From Acidobacteriaceae bacterium (lineage in GTDB: Bacteria > Acidobacteriota > Terriglobia > Terriglobales > Acidobacteriaceae), in NCBI GenBank assembly GCA_003139975.1, contig PLHN01000329.1, positions 4,563-12,960 of the forward strand: a stretch of 8,398 nucleotides of DNA, written 5' to 3'. A model generated the notes under the pieces. That model was not told the DNA's origin. It made no database searches and saw only the letters and a program-made list of their open reading frames with translations. Below, one piece after another: positions 1 to 6,419 of the stretch. Within the stretch, counting starts at the first letter, position 1; each line of letters begins with the position of its first letter. The translations under genes were made by a program, and so were the position numbers.

Positions 1-22
1 ACCGCACGTTACACTTTCGCCC

Positions 23-1231
23 GTGACCTCGGCCTCCTCTTCCCGTCTCGCCTGGATTGATTGGATGCGTGGCCTCGCCTGCGTGCTCATGTTTCAAACG
101 CACTGCTACGATTCATGGCTCGGCGGCGATGCGCGCCACGGTCTGTTCATCAAAGATTCGCAACGCCTCGGGACGCTGCCCGCGCCGCTCTTCCTTTTTC
201 TAGCCGGAGTCTCCTTCGCGCTGGTGACCAGCAAACTGGTTCGGAAAAATGCTACGCCCGGTCAGATTACCCGCGCCATGGTCCGCCGCGGCGCTGAAAT
301 CGTCGGCTTCGGCCTGCTCTTTCGCCTGCAGGAATATCTCATCGCCTGGGGCTGGGCGCCGTGGACCGATCTTTTCCGCGTCGATGTCCTCAACATCATC
401 GGCCTGTCGATGATCATGATGGCATTGCTCTGCGGTCTGGTTCTGCAAATTAGAGCCCTCCGACTGCGGACCCCGGGCCTCGCCGTCGATCCCGCACGTG
501 GGCCGTGTCCGGCTTCAACCGCCGCCATGCCGGTCGCCACAATCGCCACAGCCGCGCTCGGCGTCGTCGTGCTGATTGCTCTGGTGACGCCACCGCTATA
601 TACCACCTGGCGACCAACATGGCTCCCGTGGCAAATCGAGTCCTACATCGACGGATGCCACAACCTCGGCTCTCCTCAGCCCTGGCTGTTCTGCATTTTT
701 CCCTGGAGCGGTTTCGCCTTCGCCGGCCTGGCCGTCGGCGCAGTTCTCTTCAGCGATTGGGCGCGCGACCGCACAGCGCAGGCCCTCGCGTACTTGGCAG
801 CCGTGGGCGCGGCGGCCATTTTGATCGCCTACCAACTCGACCACTCTTCGCTACAGCTCTACTCCACATACGACTACTGGCACACCAGTCCCAACTTCTT
901 CATGATGCGCGTCGGCATGCTTCTTCTGATCGCTTTCCTCACCTACGCCTGGTGCCGCTGGGGCCTCGCCACCCGCGGTTCCAGTGTCTGGGGTTTCAGC
1001 CCGTTCATTCAACTCGGCCAGGCTTCCCTGCTTGTCTACTGGGTGCATATCGAATTCGTATATGGACGCTTTTCGATCCTTCCCAAACGCGCCGTTGGCG
1101 TTGCCACCGCGACGAGAGGCCTGCTTGAGATTTGCGTCTCCATGCTGATCCTGTCCATGCTTCGCACGCGCGTCGACTGGAACGCGCTACGCGTTTCGCT
1201 GCGCGCCCGAATCTCGCAGCCGGCAGGGTAA
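23..1231 (+). CDS. HGSNAT/DUF1624-like multipass membrane acyltransferase (N-terminus uncertain)
   Basis: This is a polytopic inner-membrane protein resembling the heparan-alpha-glucosaminide N-acetyltransferase catalytic family (DUF1624). Family members move acetyl groups across a membrane onto sugars; the bacterial substrates are mostly unknown. Seen: an opening helix with W11-IDWMRG-17 and H27 in the MFQTH motif, matching the family signature of a basic residue, Asp, Arg-Gly and then His. An FLFLAGVSFAL helix follows, then a basic RRG loop, and VDVLNIIGLSMI near residue 130. Near the C-terminus is ASLLVYWVHIEFVYG with H342. About ten hydrophobic segments are visible. The listed start is a GTG with no clear ribosome binding site, and the frame stays open to base 2, so the true start may lie outside the window. 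It lies 107 bp upstream of the SCO lipoprotein gene on the same strand. Other acyltransferase-3 or OpgC-like families are less likely given the motif order. The family call is fairly safe; the substrate is unknown. Confidence 0.8.
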   Translation: MTSASSSRLAWIDWMRGLACVLMFQTHCYDSWLGGDARHGLFIKDSQRLGTLPAPLFLFLAGVSFALVTSKLVRKNATPGQITRAMVRRGAEIVGFGLLFRLQEYLIAWGWAPWTDLFRVDVLNIIGLSMIMMALLCGLVLQIRALRLRTPGLAVDPARGPCPASTAAMPVATIATAALGVVVLIALVTPPLYTTWRPTWLPWQIESYIDGCHNLGSPQPWLFCIFPWSGFAFAGLAVGAVLFSDWARDRTAQALAYLAAVGAAAILIAYQLDHSSLQLYSTYDYWHTSPNFFMMRVGMLLLIAFLTYAWCRWGLATRGSSVWGFSPFIQLGQASLLVYWVHIEFVYGRFSILPKRAVGVATATRGLLEICVSMLILSMLRTRVDWNALRVSLRARISQPAG

Positions 1232-1338
1232 CGTTGGACGGCATGACATCGGTGCGATCGTCGAATGCCTCCTTTGTGACAGGCGACCTTTCAGCGCCCG
1301 TCAAATCATGATGGAATAATTCCCGGAGAAAAAACTGC
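1232..1338 (+). other. intergenic region upstream of the SCO/CusF lipoprotein gene
   Basis: This 107-bp spacer separates two co-directional genes. A ribosome binding site GGAG at 1325-1328 sits 10 nt before the ATG at 1339. A -10-like AATAAT occurs at 1315-1320, but no -35 box sits at a good distance: TTTCAG at 1289-1294 is 20 nt away. I see no terminator hairpin after the first gene. Whether the two genes share a transcript cannot be settled from sequence alone. Confidence 0.4.
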
Positions 1339-2250
1339 ATGCAGGCAAACGGTCCCAGTCCACGCAGATCGCACATTTCGCACACATCCGTTGTCGTCCT
1401 GATATCGGCTCTTGCGTTTCTAGCCGCCTGTCATCGCCCTAACGCGCAGCGCCGCTATTCGATGACGGGCGAGATCATCGCCATTGATCGTGCGGCCCAC
1501 CAATTGATCGTCCGCAACGATGACATTCCCAATTTCATGACCGCCATGACCATGCCTTTTGCCGTCAAAGACCCAGCCATGGTGGATCGCGTTCAGGCCG
1601 GCCAGCGAATCAAAGCAACTTTAGTCGTCACCGACACTGAATCGTGGCTCGAAGAAGTCCAGGTGACCGCGCAGCCTCCCGCCGACGCACAACCGCATAG
1701 CGAATTGCAGATTCCCGCCGAAGGCACGCCCGTTCCGGATTTCGCTTTCACTAACCAGGATGGCAAACGCGTCCACCTCGCCCAATACAAAGGCAAGGTC
1801 GTGCTTTTGACGTTTATCTATACGCGTTGCCCGATGCCCGACTTTTGCCCGCTGATGATGAACAACTTCCGCGAGATCGAAAAAACTCTGAAGCAGGATC
1901 CGACCGCTTACGCTCGCACCCATTTGCTCAGCGTGACGTTCGACCCGGACTTTGATACGCCCACCGTACTCCGCCACTACGCGCTCACCACAACTTCAGT
2001 CCCCGCAGACGAACTGTTTAAGCATTGGGAGTTCTTGGCTCCGCAGTCAAAAGATCTCGACACCATCGCGCACTTTTTCGCGCTTTCCGTGTGGAAGGAA
2101 AATGAAGGAAAAGACAAAGGCCAAATCACGCACTCGCTGAGCACGGTGATCATCGACGGCAACGGGAAGCTCTACCGCTGGTACCACGGCAACGACTGGA
2201 GACCCGAAGACTTACTGCGAGAAGCAAAGACCGCAGCGGGGATAAACTAA
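1339..2250 (+). CDS. lipoprotein fusing a CusF-like copper-binding domain to a SCO1/SenC domain
   Basis: This is a probable outward-facing, membrane-anchored copper chaperone. SCO proteins deliver copper to, or reduce, the CuA site of cytochrome c oxidase. Residues 1-31 form a lipoprotein signal: a basic N-terminus, a hydrophobic core, and a lipobox LAAC with C31 as the lipidated cysteine. Residues about 40-110 match the periplasmic CusF/PcoE-type copper-binding fold, with the Met-rich motif FMTAMTMPF (M67, M70, M72). Residues about 128-303 are the SCO1/SenC thioredoxin-like domain. It has KGKVVLLTFIYTRCP, cysteines C164 and C170, the DPDFDTP loop near 202-208, and H265 in ITHSLSTVIID as the third copper ligand. 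The Cys pair is spaced CX5C rather than the textbook CX3C, and the CusF part has Asn60 where I expect a ligand His. The ATG is supported by GGAG at 1325-1328. The SCO assignment is strong; the in vivo partner is inferred. Confidence 0.92.
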   Translation: MQANGPSPRRSHISHTSVVVLISALAFLAACHRPNAQRRYSMTGEIIAIDRAAHQLIVRNDDIPNFMTAMTMPFAVKDPAMVDRVQAGQRIKATLVVTDTESWLEEVQVTAQPPADAQPHSELQIPAEGTPVPDFAFTNQDGKRVHLAQYKGKVVLLTFIYTRCPMPDFCPLMMNNFREIEKTLKQDPTAYARTHLLSVTFDPDFDTPTVLRHYALTTTSVPADELFKHWEFLAPQSKDLDTIAHFFALSVWKENEGKDKGQITHSLSTVIIDGNGKLYRWYHGNDWRPEDLLREAKTAAGIN

Positions 2251-2271
2251 CCCCGTAGGCATCTCTAACCG

Positions 2272-2757
2272 ATGATTGCCACTAATCCGAGTGATGTTTC
2301 CAACAGACGTAGATCACTGGCGCGGCTGTACACAGCCTTAGTAGGTGCACTCATCTGCGGAATCTTGGGGCCGGCATTGCCTCTTCTTGTACTTGTCTTT
2401 AGGGAAACATCGTCATTCCGTGAGGTGTGGGCGGCGTTATACGTCTTTGTCATGACATGGCCGTTCGCGATTATGTTCGTCGGCGCCCCCGGAATCTCAT
2501 TTGGAGCAATCGGCGCGCTCTGGATTCGTTTTCGCTCCAAGAGATCCCCTGCCAGACGACTCTTACTCGAAGCACTTTTGCTTGGTGCCCTACTCGGCGC
2601 AATCGTCCCGCTCACGACGCGCATCTTTGGCCCAAACAGTCGCGAGTTCTTAAGGTACGTAACGCCGGTAGCCGCCATAACAGGTGCCATCTGTGCTTTC
2701 CTTGCCTTCCACACGCTGAAAAAGCTTGGTCTCCTTGTCGCGATCCAGGTTGGTTAG
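2272..2757 (+). CDS. small four-helix membrane protein, unknown function
   Basis: I do not recognise this 161-residue protein. It has a short basic N-terminus (NRRRSLARL) and four hydrophobic segments at roughly residues 20-43, 54-80, 96-115 and 131-155. The loop between helices two and three is very basic (RFRSKRSPARR), suggesting that side faces the cytoplasm. No catalytic or metal-binding motif is visible. It starts 21 bp after the SCO gene on the same strand, so read-through transcription is plausible, although the Shine-Dalgarno sequence before the ATG is weak. Its codon choice is more AT-rich than its neighbours: bases 2281-2460 are about 51% GC by hand count, against about 62% in a yheT stretch. 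It ends 9 bp before the convergent gene at 2767. It is probably coding because of the long hydrophobic pattern; a recent acquisition or lineage-specific gene is possible. Confidence 0.65.
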   Translation: MIATNPSDVSNRRRSLARLYTALVGALICGILGPALPLLVLVFRETSSFREVWAALYVFVMTWPFAIMFVGAPGISFGAIGALWIRFRSKRSPARRLLLEALLLGALLGAIVPLTTRIFGPNSREFLRYVTPVAAITGAICAFLAFHTLKKLGLLVAIQVG

Positions 2758-2766
2758 CGATTCCAC

Positions 2767-3348
2767 TTATACTTCCGAGCGCCTTATCGCAGACAACTGC
2801 ACGATCGCAGTCTCCACTAACTTCACCCCAATCGCCCAGTTCTTCCGCGCAGCCGATGCGTCGTTCCCGTAGCCATTTATATACAACGTGAAATAGAACC
2901 CTTCGGGCATTTCTCCCGCTTCGCCGAAAAAACATCGCCGCACGCACACTTCGACCGCTGCGCCGATCTCCGGTGCGCGCCGCAGCAACTCAGTCAGCCT
3001 CCGGGCAAAGCCTTCGTGGAACGGCAGAGATCGACGCTGCTCAATATCTGAAAAAACCAGATCAACGTAGCTGGCAAATTTGTGCGACGCATTAAAAATC
3101 TCTTCCTCCGCACTCAGCTCTTCCGTTGCCCATACATCGCACTTGGCGCTCTCAACCACGCTGCGTGCGGAGTTCACTCGACGCAGAAATTCCGCTAACT
3201 CGGCAAACTTCTCTGCCTCCTCGACCTTCGCGATCAACTCCGGCTGCCGCTTCAAATCGAAATAGGCCAGCTTCCCTGCAGGATCCGTCCAGGGAAAATC
3301 CAGCACCGGATCTTCGCGGCCCAACTCGATCGAGAAATCGGCATCCAT
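2767..3348 (-). CDS. conserved-looking acidic cytoplasmic protein, unknown function
   Basis: This is a 193-residue soluble protein without signal peptide or membrane segment. I cannot assign it to a named family. The N-terminus (residues 1-30) is acidic and has an EDPVLDFPW motif followed by GKLAYFDLKRQPELI. A long mostly helical stretch follows, with acidic EEAEKFAELAEFLRR and a segment SAKCDVWATEELSAEEE. The C-terminal half has a basic helix (FARRLTELLRR), then the alternating pattern GFYFTLYINGYG, which looks like beta strands, and a final helix. It lies 35 bp downstream of yheT on the same strand, so the two probably share a transcript. The ATG at 3348 has no strong ribosome binding site, suggesting translational coupling or weak translation. 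Nothing in it suggests catalysis. The neighbourhood only hints at a link with the hydrolase. Confidence 0.75.
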   Translation of the reverse strand: MDADFSIELGREDPVLDFPWTDPAGKLAYFDLKRQPELIAKVEEAEKFAELAEFLRRVNSARSVVESAKCDVWATEELSAEEEIFNASHKFASYVDLVFSDIEQRRSLPFHEGFARRLTELLRRAPEIGAAVEVCVRRCFFGEAGEMPEGFYFTLYINGYGNDASAARKNWAIGVKLVETAIVQLSAIRRSEV

Positions 3349-3383
3349 CAGAAGTCATCGCCATCCGGCAGTGGTCGCCGCCA

Positions 3384-4400
3384 TCAGAATCTGCGCAGAA
3401 AGTTCAGCATCGTGTTCTCGGCCCAGTAACCGTCGTCCCGGCCAGCATCATCCCCCCTCACGCCGTTTCGCGCCCCGATAAACGCGCAGTGCCCACCATC
3501 CTCGGGTTCAACAAACGTGATGTTAGGGTTGGCCAAAATCTTCCGCCGAGTCTCCGGAGTAATCCGGATAAAAGGGTCGTTCGCCGAATGCAAAACCAGC
3601 GTGGGAACGGCGATCTGCGCCACCACGTGCGCCGCCGATGCCCGGTCATAGTAATCGTCGACACCGGTGAAGCCGCAATAGTAGGCCGTAACCTTGTCGT
3701 CAAACTCACGCAAGCTGCGAATGCCGCGCAGCCGCGTAGGGTCAAAGTGATCAGGGAACAGCTTCGCCTTGTGGAGCATCCTGCGCCGCAAGGCCCACAA
3801 GAAGTAGGTCTCGTAAATCCGGTTCGCCGGCTCGTGCAAAGCATCCGCCGACACCGCCAGATCCAGCGCCGGACAGCACGCCGCCACCGCCCGAAACTCC
3901 GGCGGCCCCTGCGTTCCCCACTCTCCCGCCAGCTTTAACACTAGATTTCCGCCCATCGAAAATCCCGCCAGCGCCAGCCGCGAAATGCCATCCCGCGAGA
4001 TCAAGTTCCGTGCCACCGCTGCCACATCGCCCGACAATCCCGAGTGGTAAAGCACCGGCGCAAGCGCCTCCGTTCCGCCGCAATTGCGCTGGTTGTAGCG
4101 GATCACGTTCATACCCGCCGCCAGGCCCTTCTCCGCAATGCCGCGCGCATACTGCGAATCGCTCGACCCTTCCAGCCCGTGAACCACGATGACCGTCAGC
4201 GCTTTCGTCCGGTCGGCTTGCCAATGGCAGTGGCATAGCACGCGCACGCCCGGGGCCACTTCAACGAACCGCTCCTCTGGCTCGGGCAGCCTCAACCGGC
4301 GCTGGATCAGAAAGCTGGCCACGGTCTGCAAGTGGCCGCCCCGCAAAAAACGCCGCGGCACGAAGGGTGCTGGTTTTTCAGGTGATTGCGGAATACCCAC
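3384..4400 (-). CDS. yheT: YheT-type alpha/beta hydrolase (COG0429)
   Basis: This is a predicted serine hydrolase of the YheT/UPF0017 branch of the alpha/beta fold. Relatives act as esterases or lipases on lipid or short acyl esters, but the natural substrate is usually not known. Seen: the hallmark RGGHLQTV at 20-27; the oxyanion segment VVHGLEGSSDSQY at 72-84; YNQRNCGG at 102-109; nucleophile S148 in GFSMGGN; acid D275 in LHSANDPFI; and base H304 in EDGGHCAF. The triad is complete and the length (338 aa) is normal. There is no signal peptide, so it is cytoplasmic. The start used is GTG at 4400. An in-frame TAA lies just upstream, so no earlier start is possible. The nearby AGGA is only 1 nt from the GTG, too close for a good Shine-Dalgarno. 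It probably forms an operon with the unknown gene at 2767-3348 and diverges from the FmdB-type gene across 44 bp. Confidence 0.92.
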   Translation of the reverse strand: MGIPQSPEKPAPFVPRRFLRGGHLQTVASFLIQRRLRLPEPEERFVEVAPGVRVLCHCHWQADRTKALTVIVVHGLEGSSDSQYARGIAEKGLAAGMNVIRYNQRNCGGTEALAPVLYHSGLSGDVAAVARNLISRDGISRLALAGFSMGGNLVLKLAGEWGTQGPPEFRAVAACCPALDLAVSADALHEPANRIYETYFLWALRRRMLHKAKLFPDHFDPTRLRGIRSLREFDDKVTAYYCGFTGVDDYYDRASAAHVVAQIAVPTLVLHSANDPFIRITPETRRKILANPNITFVEPEDGGHCAFIGARNGVRGDDAGRDDGYWAENTMLNFLRRF

Positions 4401-4414
4401 GTCCTGATTTTAAA
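4386..4414 (+). promoter_or_regulatory. candidate sigma70-type promoter for the FmdB-type gene
   Basis: A TTGCGG box (4386-4391, 3 of 6 matches to the -35 consensus) and a TTTAAA box (4409-4414, 4 of 6 matches to -10) are separated by exactly 17 nt. Transcription would start about 4421, giving a leader of about two dozen bases containing the GGAG at 4434-4437. The -35 box overlaps the first codons of the divergent yheT gene. This is a weak consensus match in a short region and acidobacterial promoters are poorly characterised, so treat it as a suggestion. Confidence 0.3.
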
Positions 4415-4433
4415 TGGATACAGATCTTCTCAC

Positions 4434-4437
4434 GGAG
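4434..4437 (+). promoter_or_regulatory. ribosome binding site fixing the FmdB start
   Basis: GGAG lies 7 nt before the ATG at 4445. This is ideal spacing and selects that start over the in-frame ATG at 4367, which would add 26 residues unrelated to the family. Confidence 0.8.
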
Positions 4438-4444
4438 TTGCTTC

Positions 4445-4672
4445 ATGCCCATCTTCGAGTACGTCTGCAAGGAATGCCAGCACCAATTCGAAACTCTCGT
4501 CTACGGCAAAGAAAAAGCCGCTTGCCCGAAGTGCGAAAGCAAGAGACTCGACCCCAAGCTCTCCGTATTCGCGGTCTCGGCGAAGGGCAGCGCCGGTCCG
4601 TCCCTGCCGTCTGGTCCCTGCGGATCGTGCGGCAGCCCTGACGGCCCCGGCTCGTGCGCGTGGAAGAATTAG
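4445..4672 (+). CDS. FmdB-family zinc-ribbon regulatory protein
   Basis: This is a 75-residue protein of the FmdB family (putative regulatory proteins with a single N-terminal zinc ribbon). The family's molecular role is not established; a transcriptional or metal-sensing role is only proposed. Seen: the diagnostic start MPIFEYVCKEC, with zinc ligands C8, C11, C27 and C30 in two CxxC knuckles. A low-complexity linker follows. The typical tail GPCGSCGSPDGPGSCAW carries three more cysteines, C59, C62 and C71. The start at 4445 is chosen because the family begins MP-x-(F/Y)-E-Y and a GGAG sits 7 nt upstream; the longer in-frame start at 4367 would run into the yheT coding region. It diverges from yheT and is followed after 91 bp by the PilZ gene. 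Confidence 0.92.
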   Translation: MPIFEYVCKECQHQFETLVYGKEKAACPKCESKRLDPKLSVFAVSAKGSAGPSLPSGPCGSCGSPDGPGSCAWKN

Positions 4673-4704
4673 GCAAGTCCCCGCCAGTAACCACCTGGAA
4701 ATAA

Positions 4705-4752
4705 CCAACGCGATCTTTCGCGCCAACGCATCTCGTCCTATGATCGCGTTGG
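4705..4752 (+). repeat. 11-bp perfect inverted repeat with a third half-site, upstream of the PilZ gene
   Basis: CCAACGCGATC at 4705-4715 is perfectly reverse-complemented by GATCGCGTTGG at 4742-4752, with 26 nt between them. Inside the loop, CCAACGC recurs at 4723-4729, giving two direct copies 18 nt apart and one inverted copy. As RNA, the 3' arm would include the GG of the only Shine-Dalgarno-like GGA (4751-4753) before the PilZ start at 4764. It could be an RNA switch, a protein operator, or the end of the FmdB transcript. There is no T-run after it, so a classical terminator is unlikely. Confidence 0.6.
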
Positions 4753-4763
4753 ATTAATTAAGC

Positions 4764-5072
4764 ATGGACCGGCGCAAAGAGCCGCGGCTCAGGGTCGAAT
4801 TTCCAGTGCGCATCTGGGGGGTTGACCGGATGGCACACCCGTTCGCGGAGGTCGTGCGGGTAAAAAACGTGAGCTTGAGCGGCGCCATGCTGTTGGGGGT
4901 ACATGCCAAGATTCGCGCCGGCGACCTCCTGGATGTGCAGCATGGTTCACAGCGCGCGCAATTCCTCGTTGCCTGGGCCGAATCAGGGGAGGCTGGCCTT
5001 GAAGCCTTGCCCTACGAGCCCTGCATCTGGCAAGTTGCGCTACCGAAGTCTGACATGGTGGGGACCGGATAG
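4764..5072 (+). CDS. stand-alone PilZ domain protein, likely c-di-GMP receptor
   Basis: This is a 102-residue single-domain PilZ protein. PilZ domains bind the second messenger cyclic di-GMP and pass the signal to motility, adhesion, exopolysaccharide or transcription targets. Both binding motifs are present: the RxxxR element (R4-KEP-R8, with extra basic residues R3 and R10), and N35-x-S37-x-x-G40, the (D/N)xSxxG motif. Short alternating hydrophobic strands fit the PilZ beta barrel (VEFPVRIWGV, FLVAWAE, IWQVALP). Intact motifs suggest real ligand binding. The ATG at 4764 has only a weak GGA about 10 nt upstream, at the edge of an inverted repeat arm, so translation may be controlled. No enzymatic or membrane domain is attached and the output partner is unknown. 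It converges with hemW, with 30 bp between their stop codons. Confidence 0.88.
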   Translation: MDRRKEPRLRVEFPVRIWGVDRMAHPFAEVVRVKNVSLSGAMLLGVHAKIRAGDLLDVQHGSQRAQFLVAWAESGEAGLEALPYEPCIWQVALPKSDMVGTG

Positions 5073-5095
5073 GCCATACGCCGAACGGCATTAAT

Positions 5096-5124
5096 CGGCC
5101 AACTAACGTGGATTCACGTGGCCG
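5096..5124. terminator. possible shared hairpin between convergent PilZ and hemW genes
   Basis: CGGCC (5096-5100) pairs with GGCCG (5120-5124), and inside it ACGTG (5106-5110) pairs with CACGT (5115-5119) around a 4-nt GATT loop. A 5-nt bulge holds the hemW stop codon. It sits where a bidirectional terminator would be expected between convergent genes, but neither flank has a proper T-run, so intrinsic termination is doubtful. Confidence 0.25.
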
Positions 5125-6419
5125 GTTCCCACTTTTACTTTCTCTGTTGTCGTTTCAGCTGCTTTCGTTTCGCCGAGAAATCTCGCGAACACTTCATTCG
5201 ATAACAACCGGCCGCGGCCGGTGAGCCGTACCGTTGTACCTTCCCTCGCAATCAGCTCTTCGCGTTCACATTCCTCAATCGCGGGCTCAAACGGCGCAAT
5301 AGCATCGGGGGTGAATTCCGCGCGGAGCCGCTCCAGATCGACGCCCCGATTCAGCCGGAGCCCGAGGAAGAAACTCTCTTCAATCGCCGCGCCTGCGGTA
5401 ACCACAGTGACCGTGTTCGCAGCTCGGTTCATATAGCCATCAAGCGACTCGGGCGTCGCAACCCGCACCGCCTCGGGAGCCTGCTTTTGGGTGGCGCAGC
5501 GCTTCAGCGCTGCGATATGGCCCACCTTTCGATCTGCGGCTTTAGCCGCTGAGGGCACTGCCGCCGGCAGCATTGAGTGCGCATCTACCCCAAAACCCAG
5601 ATACGGCCGCCGCGTCCAATACTTCAGGTTATGTCGCGACTGAGCCCCCGCCCGCGCGAAATTCGATATCTCATACTGCTCGACTCCCGCCGCATTGAGC
5701 GTCTCGCACGCCTGCAGATAGAAATCTGCCGTCGCCTCATCGTCGGGCACAAAGTGCGCATGGTAACGCGTGCCCCCGGCAATAAGTTCCCGGCCCAGGC
5801 GCGAGTCTTCATCCACCTCCAACATGTAAACACTGGCATGCGGCGCGCCCAGCGCAACCGTGTCCGCCAATGAGTAAGTCCAACTCTCCGCCGTCTGGTG
5901 CGGCAGTCCGGCAATCAGGTCAACGTTGATGCGGTCGATCCCGGCCGCGCGCAACCGCGCAACTTCCTCGATCACCGTCGAGCGCTTGTGCAGCCGGCCA
6001 ACGGCTTGCGCCTCCTGGTCGACAAATGACTGCACTCCCAGGCTCACGCGATTCACACCGCATTGCTGCAAGGTCTCGATGAGAGCTGAAGTCAATGTCC
6101 CGGGCGCGCACTCAACCGTAATCTCGGCATCGCGCGCCACGGCAAATTCCTCGCGCACGGCGTTGAAGATGCGCAGCAGTTGCCCGCCAGCAAGAATAGA
6201 TGGCGTCCCTCCGCCCAGATAAATCGAGTCGACGTTCTCATCCAGTGTGCATCCAAGTTCCGACGCCGTTTCGTGCGAGCGGCCGATATCCTCAATCACG
6301 CGGGCAACGTAATTCTCATACGCGGACTTCGAGAACACGTCTGAAGCAAAGTTGCAGTAGCTGCATTTGGTCCGGCAGAACGGCACCGAGATGTAGAGGC
6401 CCAGAGACACGCTGCACAT
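5103..6419 (-). CDS. hemW: HemW, radical SAM heme chaperone (HemN-like)
   Basis: HemW is a cytoplasmic radical-SAM protein related to oxygen-independent coproporphyrinogen oxidase HemN. Characterised HemW proteins bind heme and deliver it to respiratory enzymes rather than oxidise coproporphyrinogen. Seen: VPFC-RTK-C-SY-C at 13-22 (C15, C19, C22) for the 4Fe-4S cluster and SAM; GGGTPS at 69-74; NRVSLGVQSF at 123-132; DLIAGLP at 167-173; RHNLKYW; and YLGFGVDAHS near 272-282. The short N-terminus and the phenylalanine soon after the third Cys (CNF) fit HemW rather than HemN. The C-terminal region, with NRGVDLERL and LTGRGRLLSNEVF, is the usual HemW winged-helix-like tail. At 438 residues it is longer than the roughly 380 typical of the family. 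Part of the excess is an insert at about residues 285-315 encoded by a palindromic repeat. The ATG at 6419 lacks a clear Shine-Dalgarno; GTG at codon 4 is an alternative start. It diverges from the zinc-ribbon gene at 6495. Confidence 0.9.
   Translation of the reverse strand: MCSVSLGLYISVPFCRTKCSYCNFASDVFSKSAYENYVARVIEDIGRSHETASELGCTLDENVDSIYLGGGTPSILAGGQLLRIFNAVREEFAVARDAEITVECAPGTLTSALIETLQQCGVNRVSLGVQSFVDQEAQAVGRLHKRSTVIEEVARLRAAGIDRINVDLIAGLPHQTAESWTYSLADTVALGAPHASVYMLEVDEDSRLGRELIAGGTRYHAHFVPDDEATADFYLQACETLNAAGVEQYEISNFARAGAQSRHNLKYWTRRPYLGFGVDAHSMLPAAVPSAAKAADRKVGHIAALKRCATQKQAPEAVRVATPESLDGYMNRAANTVTVVTAGAAIEESFFLGLRLNRGVDLERLRAEFTPDAIAPFEPAIEECEREELIAREGTTVRLTGRGRLLSNEVFARFLGETKAAETTTEKVKVGTGHVNPR
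5490..5549. repeat. palindromic REP/MITE-like element inside hemW
   Basis: A compact double-hairpin element lies within the hemW reading frame. The first hairpin has outer arms GGTGG (5490-5494) and CCACC (5522-5526) enclosing a 9-bp perfect inner stem: CGCAGCGCT at 5495-5503 against AGCGCTGCG at 5506-5514. About ten bases further on is a second hairpin, GCGGCT (5536-5541) against AGCCGC (5544-5549). I recall similar GCAGCGCTTCAGCGCTGC and GCGGCTTTAGCCGC elements dispersed in acidobacterial genomes, but cannot confirm it here. It is read through in frame, encoding roughly KVGHIAALKRCATQ plus flanks. No second copy exists in this window. Confidence 0.7.

Noticed and set aside
505..1128. 207-residue plus-strand frame inside the membrane acyltransferase
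   Set aside because: It is an Arg-rich alternate frame with no hydrophobic or conserved pattern; the main frame has the family motifs.
3126..3938. 270-residue plus-strand open frame antisense to the unknown gene and yheT
   Set aside because: Its product is Arg/Pro-rich low complexity with no family motif, while the minus strand encodes a complete YheT catalytic triad. It is a shadow of high-GC coding sequence.
4764..6419. Functional module linking PilZ and HemW
   Set aside because: The genes are convergent with separate promoters, and no known mechanism connects them. Adjacency alone is not evidence.
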